Position numbers and translations under genes: made by a program
DNA from: JAKLHL01 sp964411885
Lineage (GTDB): Bacteria > Bdellovibrionota > JAFGOL01
Direction: 5' to 3'
DNA length: 16,690 bases
Assembly (NCBI GenBank): GCA_964411885.1
Contig: CAYPMK010000031.1
Span: 1-16,690 of the forward strand
Shown here: one piece after another, positions 1-7,420 of the stretch
Numbering within the stretch: position 1 is the stretch's first letter
Layout of the letters: every line of letters starts with the position of its first letter
The notes under the pieces: model-generated
Databases searched by the model: none
What the model was told of the DNA's origin: nothing
The model's input: the letters and a program-made list of their open reading frames with translations, nothing else

Positions 1-94
<94 letters not shown>

Positions 95-109
95 GGCCAA
101 GACCAAAAT

Positions 110-138
110 CTTATATTCATAAATATCGGTGTTGTCAA
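110..138 (-). promoter_or_regulatory. Sigma70-type promoter of tRNA-Ser
   Basis: The minus strand reads TTGACA (138-133), a 17-nt spacer, then TATAAG (115-110). This is a perfect -35, optimal spacing and a 5/6 -10. The expected start lies about 9 nt before the mature 5' end at 94. Confidence 0.8.
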
Positions 139-157
139 TTACAGCCCTATATAGCCC

Positions 158-1378
158 TTAATAAAGCCCACGACCGTTATAGAAATTCATCATTATCCCT
201 ATCAGAAACGCCCTATTGTTATACCCTGAGGACTTTGACATATTATAAGAAAACCTTATACCATCTATGAAATCCAACGGTTTTTCTGCAAAAGTATAGC
301 CAGCATTAAAGCCAAGGTCCAAACCCGCCTCACCAACATCACGACTAACCCAGAAGGCACCACCACCAAAGCCAAGATACAAGCCCTTATATAGTTGAAG
401 TTCTATTCTTCCTCCTGTCCTAAAGAAAGTCATAGAAAAAGGTCTTGCAAAAGCAAGTTCAAAATATGGTTCAAGATATATTATGTATCCAAGATACACT
501 AGCGGAGTATAACCAATATACCAACTATAATACCTTTCAGATATCTCTTTGAACTTAGAATATTCAAAACCAGTAATAAACCTAAGAAGCCCAGTAGAAA
601 TAGTCGTGTATTCCCAAGGATCCACTTCTTGAGGATCAGAAGAAAAGCTTTCCACTAATTCTTTTCTTTCTGCTCTCTTTATCTTTACAGGGTCACGAGA
701 CACATAGATCTCTTTAGCTCCATCATATATAGAATCGACCACAACATATTCATCTTTCTCAATATTCCCGTCGTAGATGTTCTTGGTCTTACTATCCGTA
801 GACATGAAATAAGTCAATGAGCCATAAAAACATGCTATCTTGGTACTCTTATAATCACTTGCGTGTTTAACTATAAAATCAGCTCTACTTGAACTTACAG
901 CAACGTTGGGTGTATGAACCTCTAGCTTTACTTTCTTACTTCCAGCACTTACATCAGACCTTATACTTCCAGAAAGCACTCTTAATTTTATATATGTAAT
1001 ATCGTCAATAACATTGTAATTTTCTATCTTTAATACTGTAGTAGGTGCTATTATTATTTTTGTTCCATCATTAAATTTTAACTCAGCCTCTCCAGAGGCA
1101 AAGGTCTCTAGAACGTCGTGTGTTTTGATATACTGATCTATATTCGCCATAAAAGATATCGCCACGTCACCACCATGGTCTTCATATCTTTTTACCTCTA
1201 ACTTTCCTTTAACATCTAAAATACGACCTATCCATTTGGGATCTACGTCTTTATCGTTCTTATCATATTTTGGTTTAAGCAGTTCAATGCCAGAAGGTTT
1301 ATTAACAAGCACATCTTGTGAAGAAGATGCGCATCCAATAAAAACAACAGACAAGCATATTAGTGATATTTTTTTCAT
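158..1378 (-). CDS. FecR-domain lipoprotein with outer-membrane-like C-terminal region
   Basis: This 406-residue protein starts with a lipoprotein signal peptide (MKKISLICLSVVFIGC). Cys16 is the likely lipidated residue, although the Phe at -3 is not the classic lipobox residue. Residues about 50-235 look like a FecR-type beta domain: G-x-I-x-x-V-x-G near the start, a stretch on threshold or sign features such as 'FNDGTKIIIAPTTVLKI', then 'LRVLSGSIRSDV'. Residues about 265-406 are rich in aromatics and glycine in short alternating stretches, which suggests a small beta-barrel or membrane-associated beta domain. It follows the secretin and ATPase genes with a 20-bp gap and may serve the same envelope machine, or may peptidoglycan-anchor or sense envelope state. 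That link is inference. A TATAAT box 10 nt before the ATG suggests separate transcription. The exact function is not recognised. Confidence 0.75.
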   Translation of the reverse strand: MKKISLICLSVVFIGCASSSQDVLVNKPSGIELLKPKYDKNDKDVDPKWIGRILDVKGKLEVKRYEDHGGDVAISFMANIDQYIKTHDVLETFASGEAELKFNDGTKIIIAPTTVLKIENYNVIDDITYIKLRVLSGSIRSDVSAGSKKVKLEVHTPNVAVSSSRADFIVKHASDYKSTKIACFYGSLTYFMSTDSKTKNIYDGNIEKDEYVVVDSIYDGAKEIYVSRDPVKIKRAERKELVESFSSDPQEVDPWEYTTISTGLLRFITGFEYSKFKEISERYYSWYIGYTPLVYLGYIIYLEPYFELAFARPFSMTFFRTGGRIELQLYKGLYLGFGGGAFWVSRDVGEAGLDLGFNAGYTFAEKPLDFIDGIRFSYNMSKSSGYNNRAFLIGIMMNFYNGRGLY

Positions 1379-1388
1379 GATTATCCCA

Positions 1389-1416
1389 ATTATAGCATTT
1401 AAATGATTTCTTCCAA
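1389..1416 (-). promoter_or_regulatory. Candidate promoter of the FecR lipoprotein gene
   Basis: The minus strand shows TTGGAA (1416-1411, 4/6), a 16-nt spacer and a perfect TATAAT (1394-1389), 10 nt before the ATG at 1378. The predicted start leaves a leader of only about 3 nt. The -35 lies inside the 3' end of the ATPase gene. A GGGA stretch before the ATG could instead act as a weak ribosome site on a read-through transcript. Confidence 0.5.
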
Positions 1417-2427
1417 CACATAGTTTTCAGCCTCTGCTCCAACCAAGTTTTGAAGACTTGATACTCTCCTAATCGCCCCCTGTCTTTCAAGATGCACTAT
1501 TAGGTCTATGTTAGAAGCTATCCATGTACGAGCAACATTGACTGAAAGGTTGGGGTGTCCAAGTATAGCAAGGGTTTCTAGCCTTCTTAGTGCATCCCTA
1601 CAGGAGTTTGCGTGTATAGTACAAACGGTACCTTTGTGCCCAGTATTTATTGCATGCAAAAGGTCATAAGCTTCTTCTCCTCTTACTTCTCCAACAATTA
1701 TCCTGTCTGGCCTCATCCTTAACGCTGTTTTTACAAGATCTCTTATTTTAACCTCAAAAGGACAATCTGGGGTTGGGAATCTAGATTCCAATTTAATGAC
1801 ATGTTTTAATTTTATATTAAGTTCTGCCGTATCCTCTATGGTAACTATTCTTTCTTCCACTCCTGAATCTAATAAACTATTGAACAGAATATTCACCAAA
1901 GTTGTTTTTCCTGTGCCTGTGCCTCCACATATTATTATGTTCTTCTTATTCAATAGAGAAGACTTCATCTTGTTAAACATAGAAGATGAAAGCATCCCAG
2001 ATAACATCAACGAATCAAAATTATCTATTCTTTGAATGTGTTTTCTTATGGTTAACAAAGGTCCGTTTAAAGACACCGGCGGAACGACTATGTTACATCT
2101 ATATCCTCCTCTTAATTTACCATCAAAAATTGGATGTAAAAAATCTATGTTCCTTGAATTGATCTGCGAAACCCTGTCTATAAATTTACTAATATCTTTA
2201 GCCTCTAAACATAGACCAAGATCTTTTAATCCTCCATTTACCTCTATATAAGTCCCTTGATCACTGTTTATCATCAGCTCTGTAAATTCATCATCTTTAA
2301 TGCGATCCATTAATACAGGTCCAAAACAAGATCTTAAAAGTTCTGTACCATCATCAATAACTTCATTTGCATCAGTGGCACCACCACACAGTAATTGGTC
2401 TATAATGTTAGTACCTAATGTATTCAT
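1399..2427 (-). CDS. CpaF/TadA (VirB11-like) secretion ATPase
   Basis: This 342-residue cytoplasmic hexameric-type secretion ATPase should power assembly or export across the inner membrane. The motifs appear in order: an N-terminal domain with 'VVPPVSLNGPLLTIRKH' (about 114-130), Walker A GGTGTGKT (168-175), an Asp box around VTIEDTAEL (195-203), Walker B RPDRIIVGEVRG (239-250), and a His box NTGHKGTVCTIHAN (261-274). The 'IRDLVKTALRMRPDRIIVGEVRG' context resembles CpaF/TadA more than TrbB. The length, however, is nearer to TrbB/VirB11 than to the 430-500 residues common for CpaF. The start codon overlaps the secretin stop by 4 bp (ATGA), so the two are translationally coupled. No TadB/TadC platform, prepilin or peptidase gene lies alongside. 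All catalytic motifs are intact. Confidence 0.9.
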   Translation of the reverse strand: MNTLGTNIIDQLLCGGATDANEVIDDGTELLRSCFGPVLMDRIKDDEFTELMINSDQGTYIEVNGGLKDLGLCLEAKDISKFIDRVSQINSRNIDFLHPIFDGKLRGGYRCNIVVPPVSLNGPLLTIRKHIQRIDNFDSLMLSGMLSSSMFNKMKSSLLNKKNIIICGGTGTGKTTLVNILFNSLLDSGVEERIVTIEDTAELNIKLKHVIKLESRFPTPDCPFEVKIRDLVKTALRMRPDRIIVGEVRGEEAYDLLHAINTGHKGTVCTIHANSCRDALRRLETLAILGHPNLSVNVARTWIASNIDLIVHLERQGAIRRVSSLQNLVGAEAENYVLEEII

Positions 2428-3767
2428 AACTCAACCGAACCATCATTAAGGGTCTCTATGAGCAAGCTCTCTAGTTTTTTATCTAAAAAAAGTTCTTCAC
2501 TATTTAATCTGATAGAAGGTGTCACGATAACTGCTAGCTCTGTAGAATTGTTGCTACTACTGTTATTAGCAAAAATATCAGACAATACAGGCACATCTGA
2601 TATTATAGGCAGACCTCCTGTAGTTTTAGAATTTATACGACTTACAAGCCCTGATATTACTACAGATCTACCACTATCCATAGTAACGACTGTCTTTACT
2701 CCACGTATTAACAGGCTCGGTGTTTCATTTTTAGAGTTATTATCATCAAGAGAGCTAAACTGACTAGAAATACTTAGCTCTACTATGTCTTCATTAATGA
2801 CCTTTGGTGTAAAATTTAATAACACACCATAATCTTTCCAGTCCATAGTAGAGCTATATCTTGAACTCAACTTTATTGGGATAGAACCGCCAACATGAAA
2901 ATCAGCAGTTTCTCCGTCGTTAGAGCTAAGACTTGGGTTAGACAAGATCTTAGCAGACCCTCTACCATCGTATAAATGGAGCACGCTATCTATTTGTATA
3001 TTAGATAATACAGTATGTCTTGATACAGAAAATTCAGACGGTGTTTCAAGACCAAGTTCTCTTTTATCAGAATTATTAACTTCCACTATTTTTACGTCTA
3101 TATCTATTTGATATGGTATATATCTAATATCAATCCTTGCTTCTGGATATGCAACTTTAATATATTGTTCTGCGTGCTCTATTGACTTTTTTGACCTTGA
3201 ATTAGCCTCTATTATCATAAAACCATCTGTCTGCCTTATGTTCACGTCATAAAGACCCAGTTCAAGCAACGAGGCTATTATCTTATTATGGATTTGATTA
3301 AAACCGAGACCCTCCATTTTTACATAATTAACTACATTTTTTTCTGAGTTAGTAAGTTTGTTTATTAGATCTAGGTCTTCTTTTTTATCTACATTGCCTG
3401 TTATGTATACCGTATCAGCAGTGTTGTTGACCTTGATGCCTTTAATACCTCTTAAAGCGTCTTTTATGCCTGCCGATCTTCTAAAAACAGAAGCAGAAAG
3501 TACTGTGAACCTATACTTAAAGGCCTCTTTAGCTCCTGCTTGCCATATATAAAGAGTTGCATTTCCCCTACCTTTACCTTCTATAATAAGAATCTTTTTA
3601 TCTGACTTATATACCTTTATTACCTTTTTATTTGATACTTCAACTTTTTTTATACCAGTGGCATCTATCCTGAATTTTTCACCAACATATAGGCTATTAA
3701 TATCCGTAAGAACATCAAAGGCTCTTACTTGGCCAAACATTGATAAAATAACGATTAATAAGAACAT
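2424..3767 (-). CDS. CpaC/RcpA-type secretin (outer-membrane pore of Tad/type II-like system)
   Basis: This 447-residue protein has a signal peptide (residues 1-16, ending QVRA). Residues about 20-90 look like the N-terminal pilus-secretin domain (T2SS-T3SS_pil_N type; 'LYVGEKFRI...VEVSNKKVIKV'). A BON-like segment follows ('IKGIKVNNTADTVYITGNV', about 107-125). The C-terminal secretin domain carries the family signature 'SVVISGLVSR...GGLPIISDVPVLSDIF' and ends in 'TELAVIVTPSI'. Secretins form multimeric outer-membrane channels. The gene heads the minus-strand module and is coupled by a 4-bp overlap to the ATPase. No Shine-Dalgarno is visible before the ATG; a TATTTT hexamer lies 7 nt upstream instead. 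The secretin assignment is firm. The substrate (pilus or secreted protein) cannot be told from this window. Confidence 0.9.
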   Translation of the reverse strand: MFLLIVILSMFGQVRAFDVLTDINSLYVGEKFRIDATGIKKVEVSNKKVIKVYKSDKKILIIEGKGRGNATLYIWQAGAKEAFKYRFTVLSASVFRRSAGIKDALRGIKGIKVNNTADTVYITGNVDKKEDLDLINKLTNSEKNVVNYVKMEGLGFNQIHNKIIASLLELGLYDVNIRQTDGFMIIEANSRSKKSIEHAEQYIKVAYPEARIDIRYIPYQIDIDVKIVEVNNSDKRELGLETPSEFSVSRHTVLSNIQIDSVLHLYDGRGSAKILSNPSLSSNDGETADFHVGGSIPIKLSSRYSSTMDWKDYGVLLNFTPKVINEDIVELSISSQFSSLDDNNSKNETPSLLIRGVKTVVTMDSGRSVVISGLVSRINSKTTGGLPIISDVPVLSDIFANNSSSNNSTELAVIVTPSIRLNSEELFLDKKLESLLIETLNDGSVEL

Positions 3768-3860
3768 ATAAAATAAAATACAAAAGACAATCCAGCCCTC
3801 TAATTATGTCTGTTGTATTTTTATGTGGCGAATATTGATAAGCACTGATATTAATCTGTC
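3768..3860. promoter_or_regulatory. Divergent promoter region between the secretin and DsbD-like genes
   Basis: These 93 bp separate two divergent genes. On the minus strand TATTTT (3780-3775) lies 7 nt before the secretin ATG. On the plus strand an extended -10-like TGA-TATTAA (3846-3854) lies 6 nt before the ATG at 3861. Neither gene has a clear Shine-Dalgarno, and neither -35 is convincing, so the individual promoter calls are weak. Confidence 0.35.
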
Positions 3861-4865
3861 ATGAACATCTTTACTATTTACTTTGCAGGCGTATTCAGTT
3901 TTTTTTCACCATGTATGTTACCCATGATACCAGTCTATTTTTATGCGATGATGGAAGAAACTCCATTTGAAAGGAAAAAGCTTTTTCTAAGAGGACTTCT
4001 TTTTTGTACAGGCTTCATCAGCATATTCATCTTAATGGGACTTGGTGTTGGTGGATTAAGTTCATTAGTCGTAAAACACAAAATGCTCATCAACCTAATA
4101 GCAGGAATAATAATACTCCTCCTCGCCTTAGACTTTTTAGATCTTATTAAGATCCCCGTACTACAAAAGAATTATTCCCCAAAATATTCAAAACTAAAAA
4201 CATCAGCACCTTTACTAAATTCATTTATACTTGGATTATTGTTCGCACTTACATGGTCTCCTTGTATTGGAGCCGTACTAGGCGGAATATTGACCTACGT
4301 TTCTGCAGTAAGCCACACAGCCACTAAAGGAGCTCTATACCTTTTTATCTATGGGCTTGGTGTTTCAACACCGTTACTTATAGGTGCTGTCTTCTTTGAT
4401 AAACTTCAAGGCTTCTCTACTAGGAATAAGCTCTTCATCACTACTATAAAAAAGATCTTAGGGCTTGTCCTTATACTGTTCTCTCTCACCTTGTTCTCTA
4501 GCATACTAAAATTTGCAGACGTACAAACCAAAAAAGAATTAGAACACGCAAGTAAAGTATTAACACCAAATGAATTACCAATTTTTTTAAGCATAGTAGA
4601 ACCTAATTGTACAAGCTGTAAAAAAGGTTCTTTAATAATTGAAGAACTTAAAAAAACATGCGGAGATAAATTTGTCGAATTCAGAGAAGTAGATGTAAAA
4701 AATCCTAATTATGCATATATAGCCATAGAGCTCGGCATAATAGGAACACCGACCTACATAATAATAGATAAAGATGGCCAAGAGTTAATACGTTATGCTG
4801 GTGAACAAAAAAAAGAAACACTCAACGAGGCTATAAAGAAAATAACCGGCAAAGACTGTGTTTAA
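3861..4865 (+). CDS. CcdA/DsbD-like thiol:disulfide interchange protein with C-terminal thioredoxin domain
   Basis: This 334-residue inner-membrane protein is expected to carry reducing equivalents from cytoplasmic thioredoxin to the periplasm. Residues 1 to about 215 are a CcdA/DsbD transmembrane domain with the two signature cysteines in FSPC (Cys18) and WSPC (Cys135), spread over about six hydrophobic helices. Residues about 238-334 form a thioredoxin-like domain with the redox pair CTSC (Cys250, Cys253) and a cis-proline loop GTPT (295-298). The N-terminal alpha domain of canonical DsbD is absent, so it resembles a shortened CcdA-thioredoxin fusion. It is divergent from the secretin gene and convergent with the acyltransferase gene. 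The cysteine-rich secreted protein at 14761 shows that disulfide-containing exports exist nearby, but no functional link is shown. A T8 tract (3899-3906) and an A8 tract (4807-4814) are both in frame. Confidence 0.9.
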   Translation: MNIFTIYFAGVFSFFSPCMLPMIPVYFYAMMEETPFERKKLFLRGLLFCTGFISIFILMGLGVGGLSSLVVKHKMLINLIAGIIILLLALDFLDLIKIPVLQKNYSPKYSKLKTSAPLLNSFILGLLFALTWSPCIGAVLGGILTYVSAVSHTATKGALYLFIYGLGVSTPLLIGAVFFDKLQGFSTRNKLFITTIKKILGLVLILFSLTLFSSILKFADVQTKKELEHASKVLTPNELPIFLSIVEPNCTSCKKGSLIIEELKKTCGDKFVEFREVDVKNPNYAYIAIELGIIGTPTYIIIDKDGQELIRYAGEQKKETLNEAIKKITGKDCV

Positions 4866-4866
4866 G

Positions 4867-4925
4867 TAATCTAATAAGTTTTAATATAGGACACGTTGTC
4901 CCTATATTGAATATTTGCTAGATTA
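4867..4925. terminator. Nested inverted repeat, probable bidirectional terminator
   Basis: Between two convergent genes, the inner hairpin pairs 4883-4893 (AATATAGGACA) with 4897-4908 (TGTCCCTATATT), with one bulged C and a CGT loop. An outer inverted repeat TAATCTA (4867-4873) and TAGATTA (4919-4925) shares the same centre. Its right arm overlaps the acyltransferase stop codon. A clean U-tract is missing on both strands, so termination efficiency is uncertain. Confidence 0.6.
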
Positions 4926-5651
4926 GTTATTGTATTCTTTGTGCATTATTTTTAGGACATGGTCTTTTAGTTCATCGGCGTTATTAAAATTATTAGGATC
5001 TATAGCTTGCAACACTCTTATCTCTGCCCTAACACTCCATGAGTTAATTGATTGTTTTATTAACTCTACTATGAAGTTACCCTTAACTTTTGGAACTACA
5101 GCTTCTCTTGGAGTATATTTAAGCATTACCGGTATTATAGGTTTTTTAGTAATGAAAGATATATGGAAAGCACCACCCTTAAAATTTCTCATGTGTTCAT
5201 AAGAACGAGTACCCTCTGGAAACATTATCAACGAATTACCTGTGACAAATATTTTTTCTGCAGATCTTGATATAGAACGTAAGGCAGAAACACCTTTTTC
5301 TCTGTCTATAAAGACAGTCCTGACAAACTTTGCGCCAAGCCCTATTACAGGCCACTTAAGTACCTCTGCTTTACTAACAAAAAAACCTCTTAGTTCTGAA
5401 CCAAGTATTATGATGTCCCAAAAGCTAGAATGAGGAGCAACGTATATACCGACTGACATTTTCTTCTTAATACCAGAACGAACTCTTTTTATCCCATAGA
5501 TAATAGTACAAGTCCTACCCCACAGGTACATAAGATAATAGTCAACATTCCAAGCAAGATATCTTGTCCAAAAGCAAAGGCCAGCAAGCACGCTAAAGAA
5601 CAGCGTGCATAAAAATAAAAGTATAAATCTTATAAATCCAAAGATCCTCAT
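4923..5651 (-). CDS. plsC: 1-acyl-sn-glycerol-3-phosphate acyltransferase (PlsC family)
   Basis: This 242-residue membrane-associated enzyme is expected to acylate lysophosphatidic acid to phosphatidic acid in phospholipid synthesis. A hydrophobic N-terminal helix (about 5-28) anchors it. The catalytic HX4D motif is HSSFWD (His74, Asp79). A block around 'TVFIDREKG' (112-120) corresponds to the glycerol-phosphate binding region. FPEGTRS (144-150) is the third family motif, and 'KPIIPVML' (170-177) the fourth. The length matches short PlsC proteins. The gene is last in the eight-gene operon, overlaps efp by 4 bp (ATGA), and ends at the likely terminator. Related acyltransferases can act on other lysophospholipids or lipid A precursors, so the substrate is by family. 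Confidence 0.88.
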   Translation of the reverse strand: MRIFGFIRFILLFLCTLFFSVLAGLCFWTRYLAWNVDYYLMYLWGRTCTIIYGIKRVRSGIKKKMSVGIYVAPHSSFWDIIILGSELRGFFVSKAEVLKWPVIGLGAKFVRTVFIDREKGVSALRSISRSAEKIFVTGNSLIMFPEGTRSYEHMRNFKGGAFHISFITKKPIIPVMLKYTPREAVVPKVKGNFIVELIKQSINSWSVRAEIRVLQAIDPNNFNNADELKDHVLKIMHKEYNN

Positions 5652-6232
5652 TGATTGTCGTATTTATCTGCTCTTTCAACATATTCCATTGTTTCTGTAT
5701 TAATACGTATTAATTCATCTACAGAAAGATAGCCGGGAACTATTATTCTTAGTCCAGTCTCTAGAACTGCTGGTTTTGTCTGCCCAGAAGCAGTAGCTCT
5801 TTTAACAAAAGGTTCTGTTTCTACTATCTTTAGAACGACTGTAAGAGGAAATTCTATACCAACAGGTTCAGAGTTGTAAAAATCTATCTTAACCTTTGTG
5901 TTCGGTAATAAAAATCCCGTTCCTTCTCCTATTACATCCTCATTAAGAACGATCTGTTCAAACGTGCTAGTGTTCATGAACACATAACCAGTACCGTCGT
6001 GATACAAGTATTCCATCTCTACATTATCAAGTTCTGCTTTTTCTACTTTTTCATCAGAAAGAAACCTTTTATCTACCAAGTTCCCGTTCTTAACACTCCT
6101 TAATTTAGTCTGCATACAGGCATTGCCCTTACCCGGAGTTCTATGTTCAACTGAATGAACCCTATAAAGTTCTCCATCCATTATTATAAGATTACCTGTC
6201 CTTAACTTTGTTACCCTCAACATTTCTGCCAT
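5648..6232 (-). CDS. efp: Translation elongation factor P
   Basis: This 194-residue protein relieves ribosome stalling at polyproline stretches. It has the three-domain EF-P layout: a KOW-like N-terminal domain with 'RTGNLIIMDGELYRV', a central domain with 'MNTSTFEQIVL', and a C-terminal domain with 'GQTKPAVLETGLRIIVPGYL'. The tip loop is TPGKGNAC with Lys35 at the position modified in lysine-type EF-Ps (E. coli Lys34). It is therefore not the arginine/EarP type. No modification enzyme (EpmA or EpmB) is visible here. The ATG at 6232 is preferred over the Met at residue 4, because GAGGAGG lies 8 nt upstream in the end of the preceding gene. The preceding stop and this start abut as TAAATG. The acyltransferase start overlaps its stop. 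Confidence 0.97.
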   Translation of the reverse strand: MAEMLRVTKLRTGNLIIMDGELYRVHSVEHRTPGKGNACMQTKLRSVKNGNLVDKRFLSDEKVEKAELDNVEMEYLYHDGTGYVFMNTSTFEQIVLNEDVIGEGTGFLLPNTKVKIDFYNSEPVGIEFPLTVVLKIVETEPFVKRATASGQTKPAVLETGLRIIVPGYLSVDELIRINTETMEYVERADKYDNQ

Positions 6233-6715
6233 TTATTTTTCCTCCTCGTTTGTATCGTCATCCATATCAAAATCAAAACCTGCTTCTTTTAATATACGAT
6301 CTGCCTCTTTTTCAAGTTTTTTATTCAAGACCTGTGCCTTTGCATAGAATTTTAGTCCATTTAGAGAATACTCCTTCCAGTCAATTGGCATATATAATTC
6401 TCTACCACTTTTAAAGAACTCTTCAAAATAAGAGCCTGCAAAATCTAGCAACACAAGTTTTGCTTCTTCTTCTGTTAAACCTTTGCTTTCTTTTTCCTCT
6501 ATAACCATGTCAAAAGGATAATAATATGTTTGTTCGTCGTTACAGAGTATAAAAGTAATATACAATGCACCCTTACTTACATAAGCCTCTACACTTATGT
6601 TCTCGTCCTTATTCAAATTAGACAAGAACCTCTCATTAAATACAGATTCAAGCTCAGCGACTTCCTGAGGACTAAAAAATCTGTCCTTCCACTTTGTTTC
6701 AACTGTTTTTGTCAT
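6233..6715 (-). CDS. Hypothetical acidic protein between trmJ and efp
   Basis: This 160-residue protein belongs to a family I do not recognise. It has no signal peptide or membrane helix and should be cytoplasmic. Residues about 10-100 look like a mixed alpha/beta fold ('SVEAYVSKGALYITFIL', then 'EEEAKLVLLDFAGSYFEEFF'). Residues about 120-148 are a charged helix with possible coiled-coil character. The C-terminus is strongly acidic ('DMDDDTNEEEK'). It lies 3 nt after the trmJ stop and abuts the efp start, so it is in the middle of the operon. An AAAGG about 6 nt before the ATG serves as the ribosome site. Codon and base usage resemble the neighbours. A translation-associated role is possible from context only. 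Confidence 0.8.
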   Translation of the reverse strand: MTKTVETKWKDRFFSPQEVAELESVFNERFLSNLNKDENISVEAYVSKGALYITFILCNDEQTYYYPFDMVIEEKESKGLTEEEAKLVLLDFAGSYFEEFFKSGRELYMPIDWKEYSLNGLKFYAKAQVLNKKLEKEADRILKEAGFDFDMDDDTNEEEK

Positions 6716-6718
6716 TTT

Positions 6719-7420
6719 TTACCTTTTCTTAAATATAGAGTGAAGTAGCCTAACCTCACTTGTAGATAACCTCTTGATTATGCTATTGAGTTTTGGCATC
6801 ACACGTTTCCTGTCCCTATTATCAATAAACCCCTGTTTATTCAAGAGTTCTCTTACTCTATCAGATAGCATCCCTGCCTGCCCTTCATCAAGCTTTAATC
6901 TCTTTTGTTCCAAGGGTTTAAGCCTTACAAGACTCCTCTTGAACTCATATAGCACCATGGCGGCGGCACATGGAAGACTTAAAGAGTTGCACACAAGGTC
7001 TGTATCTATTGTCACGATATGATCACAAATAGAAAGATCCTCTGTACTAAGCCCAGAGGATTCGCCCCCAAAAACAAGAACTATTTTCTTATTAATGTGG
7101 AATTTTATAATGCTCTCACCTAATTCAGTAAGTAATAATGGATGACTCCTATTCTTACCAATACGTCTTGAAAAACCAAAAAGTACCGTATCTTTATTTT
7201 TTAATTCCTCTAAAGAAGAAAACACCTTGGCAGAAGACAAGACTGGTTCACCGAACAAAGAATATTTTATTGCATCAAGATTACACCAATCAGGACATGG
7301 CCTTACAAGATTTAAGCTCTTATATCCAGAACACGACATCGTGCGTGCCACAGAGCCTATGTTCATTGGATATTTTAGATCGACTACAGCAACTGAAGTT
7401 CTTTCAAAGACATCTTTCAT
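6719..7420 (-). CDS. trmJ: TrmJ-type SPOUT tRNA (Cm32/Um32) 2'-O-methyltransferase
   Basis: This 233-residue SAM-dependent RNA methyltransferase is expected to methylate the ribose of nucleotide 32 in tRNA anticodon loops. The SPOUT motifs are present: motif 1 'NIGSVARTM' (20-28, with Asn20 and Arg26), motif 2 'IVLVFGGESSGLS' (113-125), and motif 3 'NSLSLPCAAAMVLYEF' (145-160), which forms the knotted SAM site. The C-terminal extension (about 170-233, ending 'RLSTSEVRLLHSIFKKR') matches the TrmJ-specific helical tail rather than a plain TrmL. The start overlaps the glycosyltransferase stop by 4 bp. Assignment within the TrmH group 1 family is good, while the exact target nucleotide is by homology. 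Confidence 0.88.
   Translation of the reverse strand: MKDVFERTSVAVVDLKYPMNIGSVARTMSCSGYKSLNLVRPCPDWCNLDAIKYSLFGEPVLSSAKVFSSLEELKNKDTVLFGFSRRIGKNRSHPLLLTELGESIIKFHINKKIVLVFGGESSGLSTEDLSICDHIVTIDTDLVCNSLSLPCAAAMVLYEFKRSLVRLKPLEQKRLKLDEGQAGMLSDRVRELLNKQGFIDNRDRKRVMPKLNSIIKRLSTSEVRLLHSIFKKR

Noticed and set aside
145..172. Three AGCCC units spaced 10-12 bp apart near the lipoprotein stop
   Set aside because: They are in the same orientation, cannot form a hairpin, and partly lie in the coding sequence; probably chance.
1399..2427. ATPase as conjugative TrbB/VirB11 of a transfer system
   Set aside because: The length fits, but the IRDLV-KTALRMRPDRIIVGEVRG context and the partner secretin favour CpaF/TadA, and no other transfer gene is present.
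4930..5202. Long open frames opposite real genes (for example within the acyltransferase, lepA and secretin genes)
   Set aside because: They are antisense shadows without ribosome sites or recognisable protein features, lying inside well-supported genes.
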